Shown here in pieces: positions 17,486 to 25,077 of a DNA stretch of 50,254 nucleotides (position 1 is the first letter of the stretch; every line of letters begins with the position of its first letter). This DNA is from Phocaeicola coprophilus DSM 18228 = JCM 13818 (GTDB lineage: Bacteria; Bacteroidota; Bacteroidia; Bacteroidales; Bacteroidaceae). The notes under the pieces were generated by a model. That model was not told the origin of the DNA. It made no database searches and worked only from the letters and a program-made list of their open reading frames with translations. The stretch lies in the NCBI RefSeq assembly GCF_000157915.1, contig NZ_EQ973635.1, positions 171,020-221,273 of the forward strand, in the 5' to 3' direction. Both the position numbers and the translations under genes were made by a program.

Positions 17486-19204
17486 TTAATTCACCATGAA
17501 GATACGGGAACGAAATTCCTCCTTACTTCCCTGAGAAAGTCCCATCTTCCTGCAAATCCGATAGACAGTCCGTTCTACGGAACGGGACTGCACTCCCAGC
17601 AACAAGGCCATCTCATCAAACCCAAGTCCCAGCCGGCACAAATAACAGATGTCCTTTTCGCCATTGGTCAGTGAGGGATAACGGATTGCCAGGCGTTCGG
17701 CCCAGCAATCAAGGGAAAGGTTCATCCAGTGCTCCAGAGCCGAACGGTCCGAAGAAGGATGATATGCCGGTGTCTTTCGGGACACAACCTGCAAATAAAC
17801 CTGAGCCGCTTCAATTGCTTCCACGGAGAGCGAAATATGTTTTGAACGGAAAGTCGTTTCCAACTGACGGATGCGTATCTCTTTACTTTTCTTTTCAGCC
17901 TCAAGTGCCATCAGCTTCTCCTGAAACGTACGGGCTTCCCCCTGATTATCGTCAATCTGCTCCTGCAAGGAGTCTATCTGCTGTTGCAGGCAGGCTACTT
18001 CATGTCTGGAACGCTTCAGCAGTTCCATTCGCTGTTTCCGGAAGAAAGACCAGCCGAGAAAGACAAGTAATGCCAGTGAAGACAAAACGGCAACCGTCAG
18101 CAGAACTGTCAGTGCCCAACGATTCCGGAAAGCATCATTCTGACGTTCCAAAGCCGAACAGTCATACCGTTTCTCTATCTCCAGCAGATCAGCACGGGTA
18201 TCCGATGTGACCGTCAGTTCCATTGCCTCTGCATAATGCTGCATCTGGAGAAGTGCCTCTGCCGTTTTTCCTTCCGCCTGCAAAGTCTCTGCCATTTTCC
18301 GGAAAGCTTTGGCCCGCATGAAAGGGAACGAACTTTTTGCAACCTCCCGAAGGAGGCTGTCTGCCCTTACAGGGTTTCCCGTCTGAAGACAAACCTCTGC
18401 CAAAGTCAGTTCATAAAGATGCCGGTCTTCCTTCGTAACAGTCCGGTCCATTGCCAGAAGCAAGAAATCGGTTGCTTCCGGCCAACGATAGTCATCCATG
18501 GCTTTCAGGGCCGACCGATAATAAATCTTTTCCTGAGATGCAAAGTCCATCCGTTCAATCACATCCGACAATGTTTCATACATCAGGCGCTTTTCTTCCC
18601 GATAGGCATCAGAACCTTTCACCTGCATCGAAGGAGGAATCAGAATCCAGTCTGCCTTTACTTCATTCCAGGCCTGAAGAGAAAGCTTCAGGTCCAATGC
18701 CTTTCTGAAATAACCGATAGCCGATTCATAACCGGAATGGCGGGCCATCAGGTTTCCCAATGCCGTATAAATCAGAAAACGCGTACGCCGGTCATCACCG
18801 GACGCCGAAGCTTCCTCTGCCTGCTTGTAGTTTAACAAAGCTTCCTCTTCCTTCCCCTGGTTCTCATAGACATACCCTTTATAAAAACAGGCCAGTGCCT
18901 TATCATCCGCCGATCCATACACCTTATTATATATACAGGCTGCCTCTACCAGCGAATCCGGTGGCAAGGTTCTCCCACTGCGACAGGTGGCCTGCACCGT
19001 CAATAAGGCGTATCGGGCATAATCTTCCGGAGAAAGCTTTTCGGGAAAAGCGATGGAACGCAGCACCTGACAGGCAGAATCCGGGTCCGACCAGACATAA
19101 TATTTTCCCCAGGCCAGTTGCGGTACGGACTGCTCTTTGTGACATGAAACGAAGAAACAGGCAGACGCCACCAGCCAGAGGGAAACAGATATAAGAATTT
19201 TCAT
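17486..19204 (-). CDS. TPR-transmembrane-HTH regulator (copy 2)
   Basis: A 572-residue protein with the same design as its downstream neighbour. A lipobox-like signal ends FFVSC (Cys21). TPR repeats cover ~100-345 (for example ALACFYKGYVYENQGKEEEA and ALGNLMARHSGYESAIGYF). A transmembrane helix lies at 363-388, and a Gln/Glu-rich coiled coil at ~391-455. A clear LuxR-like HTH is at ~512-557 (LTNGEKDICYLCRLGLGFDE, MALLLGVQSRSVERTVYR). If processed as predicted it would be lipid-anchored outside and membrane-spanning at once, with DNA binding in the cytosol. It starts 62 nt after propeller copy 4, with a TATTTTTG -7 box at 19230-19237. The signal it senses is unknown. Confidence 0.75.
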   Translation of the reverse strand: MKILISVSLWLVASACFFVSCHKEQSVPQLAWGKYYVWSDPDSACQVLRSIAFPEKLSPEDYARYALLTVQATCRSGRTLPPDSLVEAACIYNKVYGSADDKALACFYKGYVYENQGKEEEALLNYKQAEEASASGDDRRTRFLIYTALGNLMARHSGYESAIGYFRKALDLKLSLQAWNEVKADWILIPPSMQVKGSDAYREEKRLMYETLSDVIERMDFASQEKIYYRSALKAMDDYRWPEATDFLLLAMDRTVTKEDRHLYELTLAEVCLQTGNPVRADSLLREVAKSSFPFMRAKAFRKMAETLQAEGKTAEALLQMQHYAEAMELTVTSDTRADLLEIEKRYDCSALERQNDAFRNRWALTVLLTVAVLSSLALLVFLGWSFFRKQRMELLKRSRHEVACLQQQIDSLQEQIDDNQGEARTFQEKLMALEAEKKSKEIRIRQLETTFRSKHISLSVEAIEAAQVYLQVVSRKTPAYHPSSDRSALEHWMNLSLDCWAERLAIRYPSLTNGEKDICYLCRLGLGFDEMALLLGVQSRSVERTVYRICRKMGLSQGSKEEFRSRIFMVN

Positions 19205-19229
19205 TCAAGTTATTTTTCAATTACCTTCA

Positions 19230-19237
19230 CAAAAATA
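19230..19237 (-). promoter_or_regulatory. -7 element for TPR-HTH regulator copy 2
   Basis: TATTTTTG on the minus strand lies 25 nt before ATG 19204. The position and sequence match those of the box before copy 1. Confidence 0.45.
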
Positions 19238-19266
19238 CGTTCTTCCTTTGAAATATACGAATCCGG

Positions 19267-20466
19267 TCAGCGGAATGTATAGATAATAACCACCGGATTC
19301 TGATCCGGACCAGTCTGTAAAGCCTCCGGAGCATGTTGCAGATATCCCTGTTCCCTCAACTCTTCCAGTAAGGTTGTATTCACGACCTGCACACGTACCT
19401 GATCACCGTATACATAACAGGGCCAGAAAGGAATTCCTCCGTCCACATCATTGTCCAGTCCGGCAATATTTCCGTCACCGAGTCCATACGACATCTCCTG
19501 AAAAGTTTCATTGACAGGTGTAGAACTGAGCTTCCGGCTCTCTTTGTCCAGACGAAGAATATAGAAGCGTCCATCTTCTCCTCTCATGATCCGGAAAAAG
19601 AAACAGCGGTCTGTTTCCAGAAATCCATACAGATCCAGAGCTCCAGCCAGAGATGCTCCTCCGGTTTGCATGTAATTGATGTCTGCAATCTGCTCATAAT
19701 ATTCTTTCCCGTTCCGGCGATCCAGCACAACAGCCGGCGAGATTCCTCCGGAAGTAACCCGGAACAAAGTATCATTGCAGGGAGTATAGGCTACAACGGA
19801 AGCTGAATAAGGCATAAACTGAATTTCCTGCATATAGCGTACCTCCTGACCGAGAGACGGAGAAAAAGGATCTTTCCAGGCAGATATTTCCTGCTTCTCA
19901 TTGGCAAGAGCCACGAGCCAGGGCGACTGTGCGAAAGGAGTAACCGGCGCGCCTCCCAGAACAACATGTTCCCGATCCAGAAAGAAACGGTATCCGACTG
20001 CCTGTGAAACCAGCGTATCCCGCCGCAAAAAGGTTCCGTCGTAGCTATATACCCAAGCCGGAAGCTGACGGGCATTCAGATAGACTTCACGCCGGGAAGA
20101 ATCGAGTGTCATGCTTTCAATGGCATATGGAGCATATTCCCCCGGCCCGTTTCCGGCTCTGCCCAGCTGGCGTACAAACTTCCCCTCACGGGTAAACTGA
20201 AAGATTTGCTGGGTCTTTCCGTTCTCTACAAAAATAAATTCATCATCCATAACCAGATTGCTTACATTACTGATCAGGCAGGAATCCGTTGTTTCAAGAG
20301 GAACATAAGAAACAGACGCCACATCTTCTTTTAAGGAAACCGGAGTTTCCGTACGGATTGCTTCGCGCACATCGGCTACCCACAGATGACGGGCCGATGG
20401 CTGATTCTGACACCCGGTCAATAACAGACCTGCTCCCAGCATAGCTGCATAAAAGTTTTTCTTCAT
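19267..20466 (-). CDS. 6-bladed beta-propeller lipoprotein (copy 4)
   Basis: A 399-residue lipoprotein with signal peptide ending LLLTGCQN (Cys19). It shows the full family signature: SYVPLETTDSCLIS, FVRQLGRAGNGPGEYAPY, LDSSRREVYL and a C-terminal NPVVIIYTF. It resembles copies 1 and 2 more than copy 3. It is the first gene of the minus-strand block and is followed at once by a TPR-HTH regulator, repeating the propeller-next-to-regulator arrangement seen at 14376/15778. A TAACTTTG box lies 26 nt upstream. The function is unknown, with no SusC/SusD or protease motifs nearby. Confidence 0.84.
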   Translation of the reverse strand: MKKNFYAAMLGAGLLLTGCQNQPSARHLWVADVREAIRTETPVSLKEDVASVSYVPLETTDSCLISNVSNLVMDDEFIFVENGKTQQIFQFTREGKFVRQLGRAGNGPGEYAPYAIESMTLDSSRREVYLNARQLPAWVYSYDGTFLRRDTLVSQAVGYRFFLDREHVVLGGAPVTPFAQSPWLVALANEKQEISAWKDPFSPSLGQEVRYMQEIQFMPYSASVVAYTPCNDTLFRVTSGGISPAVVLDRRNGKEYYEQIADINYMQTGGASLAGALDLYGFLETDRCFFFRIMRGEDGRFYILRLDKESRKLSSTPVNETFQEMSYGLGDGNIAGLDNDVDGGIPFWPCYVYGDQVRVQVVNTTLLEELREQGYLQHAPEALQTGPDQNPVVIIYTFR

Positions 20467-20491
20467 GATATCTTTTATTTAAAGTTTAAGG

Positions 20492-20499
20492 CAAAGTTA
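20492..20499 (-). promoter_or_regulatory. -7 element for propeller copy 4
   Basis: TAACTTTG on the minus strand is an exact TAnnTTTG match with a 26-nt leader. It is the same octamer as in front of copy 3. Confidence 0.5.
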
Positions 20500-20658
20500 G
20501 GGAGGAATCTGCAAAACGGGCAGACAAGGAATACAAACTTGAGCGACAGAATAACAGACTAAATACCAATGATTTAATCTTACAGAAAGATAATATGTGC
20601 GACAAACGGCAGTAAAATTCTGACGAGACTATATATCTGCCGGATCGTTATTCACCCA

Positions 20659-20695
20659 AAAAGGGCGATGAAATATCTTTCGAAACTTCATCGCC
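20659..20695 (-). terminator. Terminator after the EEP-family phosphatase gene
   Basis: An 11-bp stem, GGGCGATGAA(A/G) with its complement, has a 12-14 nt loop and is followed on the minus strand by TTTTTGGG. It closes the pepD-EEP operon and separates it from the propeller block. Confidence 0.85.
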
Positions 20696-20724
20696 CTCTT
20701 ATCTGATTTCAGGAATTCAGGTTC

Positions 20725-21747
20725 TTATTCTTCCTTCAGTTCCAGTTCCAGCAACACCGGCAAATGGTCACTGTATCCTCCATGATATTTCTTTCCCCAG
20801 TATGTACGCGACGGTGACTCGCCCCCATACCGGTCGTCTTCTTCGAGCAGGAAAGGAAATTTCAGGATCTGTGCATCTTCATATTTGGCACGGATACGTT
20901 CGTTACCTTCCAGCAGATAGCCGCTTACCATCATCTGATCGAGTGTTCCCCACTCTCCGCGATAACGATAAGTTCCGCCTTCCTTGCCGTCCATCAGATT
21001 ATACAGGCGGGTCTTCTCTATCTGATCGCCCGGTCTGACGGCTCCGATTACTTCTGCAATGGAACGGTTGGAAGGATAATCGTTGAAGTCTCCCATTACG
21101 ATCACATTGGGATGCTGACGAACTGCCATCACAGAGTCTGCAGCCCGTCTTAGATAACCTGCCGTGAAAAGACGATAAGGTTCACTCTGCTTCTCGCCGC
21201 CTGAACGGGATGGCATGTGACAGACAAATACATCCAGCGTATCTCCGGTCACAATCCGTCCGGACACATGCAGAATGTCACGGGTAGGCCGGCGGTCAAT
21301 CTCCTTGCTGGGAATGCCGATGGCATGGGTAGACAGATGACGAAACGTGGCAGGCTGATACAGCAATACCACGTCAATACCCCGTTCGTCCGGAGACTGG
21401 GTAATGGCAAAGTCATAGCCGGCATCACGCAAAGGAGAGTTCTTCACCAGATCCTGTACGCAGTGTTCGTTCTCCACTTCGCACAATCCCACCAGATCAG
21501 GAACCTGCTTGTCTCCCGCCGCCAGGATCACTTTGGCTATTTTAGCCAGCTTGTCATAATAGCGGGCCTTCGTCCATCCTCTTGGGCTGTCCGGCTGAAA
21601 CTCATAATCGTTCTTCAGGGAGTCATGGCTGCAGTCAAACAGATTCTCCACATTATATTCCATCACCCGGAACTTGTCCTGAGCCTGGGAAGGGGCTAGC
21701 GCACAGAAAAGCGCCAACCCGCTTAAAAAAGTTTTCAGGCTGATCAT
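20725..21747 (-). CDS. Secreted endonuclease/exonuclease/phosphatase (EEP) family protein
   Basis: A 340-residue predicted periplasmic or secreted Mg2+-dependent phosphodiesterase or nuclease, with signal peptide ending PSQAQ. The canonical EEP residues are in order: Asn in MEYNVENLF, Glu in GLCEVENE, Asp in ERGIDVVLLY, His in VCHMPSR, the GDFNDYPS Asp/Asn pair, and the final SDHLPV dyad. The substrate (nucleic acid, sphingomyelin-like or phosphoinositide) cannot be told. Its start codon overlaps the pepD stop by 4 nt (ATGA), so translation is coupled in a two-gene operon. Confidence 0.88.
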   Translation of the reverse strand: MISLKTFLSGLALFCALAPSQAQDKFRVMEYNVENLFDCSHDSLKNDYEFQPDSPRGWTKARYYDKLAKIAKVILAAGDKQVPDLVGLCEVENEHCVQDLVKNSPLRDAGYDFAITQSPDERGIDVVLLYQPATFRHLSTHAIGIPSKEIDRRPTRDILHVSGRIVTGDTLDVFVCHMPSRSGGEKQSEPYRLFTAGYLRRAADSVMAVRQHPNVIVMGDFNDYPSNRSIAEVIGAVRPGDQIEKTRLYNLMDGKEGGTYRYRGEWGTLDQMMVSGYLLEGNERIRAKYEDAQILKFPFLLEEDDRYGGESPSRTYWGKKYHGGYSDHLPVLLELELKEE

Positions 21748-23201
21748 GCGTTCTCCGGTATATGTGCCAGTACATCCAGCAGATGATTCCAGAATTTTTC
21801 TACGGTCGGTATCAGCATCCGTTCGTCAGGAGAATGCACACCGCGCAAGGTCGGTCCGAATGAAACCATATCCAGTGAAGGATACTTTTCAAGGAACAGA
21901 CCGCATTCCAGTCCGGCATGAATAGCTTTCACCTTCGGCTCGGTACCGAACAGACGCTTGTAGCTTTCCACTGCCACATTCAGGATTTCGGAAGAAGGAT
22001 TCGGTTTCCAGCCCGGATAACCGTCTCCGGTTTCCACGTCAGCTCCACCCAGAATGAAAGCTGAACGAACCATCTGTGACATATCTTTCCGTGAAGAAAG
22101 AATGGAACTGCGCTGACTGGTTACTACTACAATCTTTCCGTCACGCTGCTTGATGGAAGCCAGGTTGGAAGAAGTTTCCACCAGTCCCGGGATATCCTGA
22201 CTCATGGCATACACTCCATTGTGTACCGCATAGATGGAATGGAGGAAACGCTTCATGGCTTCTTTGTCCATCACTTCCGCACAGGCTGTTTCCGATTCCA
22301 GCTCCATGGTCAGATTCGGTTCCGTAACAGCGTATTCGTTTTCCACTTCAGCCAGGAAAACATTCAGATCCACCCGTACAGATTCCTTATCCTTCATCGG
22401 CACAGCACAGACCGCATGTGCTTCACGGGGAATGGCATTATGCAGATTTCCTCCGTCAATCTCACACAAGTGAAGGTCATACCGATCCATCAGCTGCATC
22501 AGATAGCGGTTCAGCAGCTTGTTTGCATTAGCCCGGTTTTTATTGATATCATCTCCTGAATGTCCTCCGGTCAGACCTTTGACAGCTACACGGAAAAAGA
22601 AATATCCTTCCGGAGCCTTTACCATCGGACAGGGGAAAGTGGCAGTCGTACCTGCTCCACCGGCACATCCGATAAAGAGCTCGCCTTCATCTTCCGAATC
22701 CAGGTTGATCAGGATATCTCCGCTCATGAATTCCTCCTTCAAGGCAAAAGCACCGGTCAGTCCTGTCTCTTCATCCACAGTGAACAAACATTCCAGCGGT
22801 CCATGTACCATATCCTTGTCAGCCAGTACTGCCAGCTGAGTAGCTACACCGATACCATTGTCGGCTCCCAGTGTCGTACCTTTCGCCTTCAGCCATTCAC
22901 CGTCTACATAAGTTTCTATCGGATCTTTTTCAAAATCATGTACTGTATCGCGATTCTTCTCACACACCATATCCATGTGTGACTGCAAAACTACTTTCTT
23001 CAGATTTTCCTTACCCGGGAAGGCAGCTTTTCTGATCAGAACATTTCCTGCCTCATCCATCTGATATTCCAGACCATGAGATACCGCAAAGTTTACCAGA
23101 TAAGTTCTGATTTTTTCTTCCTTCTTGGAAGGACGGGGAACCTGACAAACCTCTTCAAAATAGTGAAACACCGATGCTGGTTTCAAATCCTTTTTTTCCA
23201 T
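21744..23201 (-). CDS. pepD: Aminoacyl-histidine dipeptidase (Xaa-His dipeptidase, M20C)
   Basis: A 485-residue cytoplasmic metallopeptidase that cleaves Xaa-His and other dipeptides such as carnosine. The M20 di-zinc site is visible: His75 and Asp77 in QSHMDMVCEKN, Asp114 in GADNGIG, Glu144/Glu145 in TVDEETGLTG, Asp168 in INLDSEDEGE, and the distal IHAGLECGLF. The opening PASVFHYFEEVCQVPRPSK.E is typical of PepD. The length matches the ~485-residue E. coli enzyme. It is the first gene of the operon with the EEP phosphatase. A TATTTTTG box lies at 23244-23251 (minus strand). Confidence 0.95.
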   Translation of the reverse strand: MEKKDLKPASVFHYFEEVCQVPRPSKKEEKIRTYLVNFAVSHGLEYQMDEAGNVLIRKAAFPGKENLKKVVLQSHMDMVCEKNRDTVHDFEKDPIETYVDGEWLKAKGTTLGADNGIGVATQLAVLADKDMVHGPLECLFTVDEETGLTGAFALKEEFMSGDILINLDSEDEGELFIGCAGGAGTTATFPCPMVKAPEGYFFFRVAVKGLTGGHSGDDINKNRANANKLLNRYLMQLMDRYDLHLCEIDGGNLHNAIPREAHAVCAVPMKDKESVRVDLNVFLAEVENEYAVTEPNLTMELESETACAEVMDKEAMKRFLHSIYAVHNGVYAMSQDIPGLVETSSNLASIKQRDGKIVVVTSQRSSILSSRKDMSQMVRSAFILGGADVETGDGYPGWKPNPSSEILNVAVESYKRLFGTEPKVKAIHAGLECGLFLEKYPSLDMVSFGPTLRGVHSPDERMLIPTVEKFWNHLLDVLAHIPENA

Positions 23202-23243
23202 ACAAATTCATTCGTTGAAGTAAATAATCCGTTCTTTATTTCG

Positions 23244-23251
23244 CAAAAATA
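23244..23251 (-). promoter_or_regulatory. -7 element for pepD
   Basis: TATTTTTG on the minus strand fits TAnnTTTG, about 43 nt before the pepD start. Confidence 0.45.
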
Positions 23252-23326
23252 AGTTAAATACAGGGTTTAAAGCTGTATAAATACTTTTTTCAAGGCCAAA
23301 GCCAACAGACATAGTGACAAAAACTA

Positions 23327-23334
23327 TATATTTG
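23327..23334 (+). promoter_or_regulatory. -7 element for the 23354 gene
   Basis: TATATTTG is an exact TAnnTTTG match, 19 nt upstream of ATG 23354, giving a very short leader. Confidence 0.5.
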
Positions 23335-23353
23335 CAGCACAAAATTAATAGAA

Positions 23354-23587
23354 ATGCTCAAGATTATCCTTATAACAATGTTAATAGTTGCTATCTGCAT
23401 AGCACTATTATCCGTGAAAATTCTTTTTAAGAAGAATGGCCGTTTCCCGAATACCCATGTCAGCGGAAGCAAAGCCATGCGCAAAAGAGGCATCGGATGC
23501 GTTCAGTCACAAGACCGGGAAGCACAGAAAGACAACCCGCACGCAATCCCCGAACGGAGAAGTCTGGCCGAAGAAACGAATAACTAA
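23354..23587 (+). CDS. Small conserved membrane protein upstream of OmpH
   Basis: A 77-residue protein. It has one N-terminal transmembrane helix (residues ~2-22) followed by a basic, cytoplasm-like or periplasmic tail with RFPNTHVSGSKAMRKRGIGC and VQSQDREAQ. I recall similar short proteins with this FPNTH...RGI.CVQSQD block in other Bacteroidales, but no function is known to me. It starts just after a TATATTTG promoter and ends 26 nt before the OmpH-like gene, so the two are likely cotranscribed. The tail has one conserved Cys. Confidence 0.7.
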   Translation: MLKIILITMLIVAICIALLSVKILFKKNGRFPNTHVSGSKAMRKRGIGCVQSQDREAQKDNPHAIPERRSLAEETNN

Positions 23588-23613
23588 CAAAAATGATACT
23601 TATTACATTGATT

Positions 23614-24219
23614 ATGAAAAAAGCAAAAAACATCTTGAAAGGTCTGTTAGCACTGGCTATCGTATTCCTGTTCACTCAGTGTACAGAAAATAAGAACACA
23701 ACTCCCGCCCCGGCTGCTCCTGCTGCAGGAGGAAGTGTGGAAGGCATGAAAATCGCTTATGTGGAAATTGACTCATTACTGACTAAATACCGTTTCTGGA
23801 ATGACTTGAACGAACTGATGATCCAGAAAGAAGAAAATATCCGTACGACCCTGAACGAAAAGGCAAAAGCTCTGGATGCAGCCATGAGAGACTTCCAGAG
23901 AAAATATGAAAACAACGGCTTTGTAAGTCAGGAAAGCGCACAGCAACAGCAGGCCCGCCTGATGAAACAGCAGCAGGAACTGCAACAGTTGCAGGAAAAA
24001 CTCAGCAAAGAACTGGCCGATGAAAACCAGAAGAACAGCCTGCAGCTGAGAGACTCCATCAATTCTTTCCTGAAAATCTACAACAAGACTAAGGGATACA
24101 GCCTGATCATCAGCAACAGCGGTTTCGATAACCTGTTGTATGCAGACAAAGCTTTCGATATCACTCAGGAAATTGTAGACGGTCTGAATGCACGCTACAC
24201 TCCGAACCTGAAGAAATAA
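23614..24219 (+). CDS. OmpH/Skp family lipoprotein chaperone
   Basis: A 201-residue protein read from the ATG of MKKAKN, because an upstream ATG at 23593 would place seven extra residues before the signal. The signal ends FLFTQC, so it is a lipoprotein. An Ala/Pro-rich linker follows, then the OmpH fold: KIAYVEIDSLLTKY, a long coiled coil rich in Gln/Lys/Glu (~70-140), and the C-terminal YSLIISNSGFDNLLYADKAF with DITQEIV. Skp-like proteins hold unfolded outer-membrane proteins in the periplasm. Ordinary Skp is soluble, whereas a lipid anchor is common in Bacteroidetes paralogues. Confidence 0.88.
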   Translation: MKKAKNILKGLLALAIVFLFTQCTENKNTTPAPAAPAAGGSVEGMKIAYVEIDSLLTKYRFWNDLNELMIQKEENIRTTLNEKAKALDAAMRDFQRKYENNGFVSQESAQQQQARLMKQQQELQQLQEKLSKELADENQKNSLQLRDSINSFLKIYNKTKGYSLIISNSGFDNLLYADKAFDITQEIVDGLNARYTPNLKK

Positions 24220-24240
24220 TTTCCAATCCTTTTATATAGA

Positions 24241-24297
24241 CAGACACAGATTTCATGGAGGACATTCTGCTTCCCGGAGATCTGTGTCTGATTGTTT
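24241..24297 (+). terminator. Stem-loop after the OmpH-like gene
   Basis: An 11-bp perfect inverted repeat, CAGACACAGAT (24241-24251) with ATCTGTGTCTG (24280-24290), has a 28-nt loop and is followed by ATTGTTT. It is a probable terminator; the U-tract is short. Confidence 0.6.
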
Positions 24298-24317
24298 AAC
24301 CACTTAATCTCCCGAAA

Positions 24318-24698
24318 ATGACACAAGGATACCCCACCCGTAATTTCGGACAACCCACCAAACGGTATTGTCAGACTCTCGATCTGAAAAATGATCCTGA
24401 ACTCATCAGAACTTATCAGATATACCACAGTGAATCAGAAATGTGGCCGGAAATATTGGAAGGCTTCCACACCATCGGCATTCTGGAAATGGAACTTTAC
24501 CAGCTGGAGGAACGACTCTTCATGATTGTGGAAACTCCTCTTGACTTTGACTGGGACACAGCCATGGAACGGCTGGCAACGCTTCCCCGGCAGGCTGAAT
24601 GGGAAGCTTTCGTTTCGCGCTTCCAGAAATGTTCGCCCGAAGACACGTCGAATGAAAAATGGAAAATGATGACCCGCATTTTCCATATTTATAAGTAA
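24318..24698 (+). CDS. L-rhamnose mutarotase family protein
   Basis: A 126-residue dimeric alpha-beta barrel enzyme that interconverts the alpha and beta anomers of L-rhamnose or a related deoxysugar. Family motifs are KRYCQTLDLKNDPELI near the start, YHSESEMWPEILEG in the middle with the conserved His, and GILEMELYQLEERLFMI. A W-x-x-x-F segment follows. No rhaBAD genes are nearby, so it stands alone here. It may equally act on L-fucose-like sugars. It is followed by the thioredoxin gene after 75 nt containing a large inverted repeat. Confidence 0.88.
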   Translation: MTQGYPTRNFGQPTKRYCQTLDLKNDPELIRTYQIYHSESEMWPEILEGFHTIGILEMELYQLEERLFMIVETPLDFDWDTAMERLATLPRQAEWEAFVSRFQKCSPEDTSNEKWKMMTRIFHIYK

Positions 24699-24721
24699 AA
24701 AATAACCTGAACAAAAATAAC

Positions 24722-24771
24722 CTCCCAAATGTTATAACTAGAAAATAAGTAAAAACTATAACATTTGGGAG
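24722..24771 (+). promoter_or_regulatory. 15-bp inverted repeat covering the thioredoxin ribosome-binding region
   Basis: The arms 24722-24736 (CTCCCAAATGTTATA) and 24757-24771 are perfectly complementary with a 20-nt AT-rich spacer. The right arm ends in GGGAG, 2 nt before ATG 24774. In RNA the hairpin would hide the purine-rich leader. It could also act as a terminator for the upstream gene, but no T-run follows. Confidence 0.6.
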
Positions 24772-24773
24772 TT

Positions 24774-25070
24774 ATGGAAACCTTTGATGAACTGATCTCT
24801 TCACCTGAGCCTGTGCTTGTGGACTTTCATGCAGAATGGTGCGCGCCTTGTCAGACAATGGTCAAGGTCTTGAAAAAGATTAAAGACCTGCAAGGAGAAG
24901 CTATGCACGTCATCAAGGTTGATATAGACAAGAATCCCTCCGTAGCCTCCCATTTTTTCATTCAGACTATACCCACGCTGATTCTTTTTAAGAACGGGAA
25001 GCAGGTATGGCGGCAGAGCGGTGTAATCGATCCCGTCAATCTGAACAAGATTATCAATATGTTCAAATAA
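24774..25070 (+). CDS. Thioredoxin family protein
   Basis: A 98-residue thioredoxin read from ATG 24774 (METFDELI). A TTG nine bases upstream would only add residues encoded by the hairpin arm. The active site WCAPC is at residues 22-26, preceded by VLVDFHAEW. The cis-Pro lies in QTIPTLILFKNGK, and VDIDKNPSVA is the usual strand. No signal peptide is seen, so it should be a cytosolic disulfide reductase. The active-site dipeptide is AP rather than the common GP. It converges with the transglycosylase gene, with 7 bp between stops. Confidence 0.93.
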   Translation: METFDELISSPEPVLVDFHAEWCAPCQTMVKVLKKIKDLQGEAMHVIKVDIDKNPSVASHFFIQTIPTLILFKNGKQVWRQSGVIDPVNLNKIINMFK

Positions 25071-25077
25071 CCTGCCC

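Noticed and set aside
24722..24771. Inverted repeats as an invertible promoter (inverton)
   Set aside because: The spacer is only 20 bp, too short for the promoter-bearing segments flipped by Bacteroides invertases, and no invertase gene is near.
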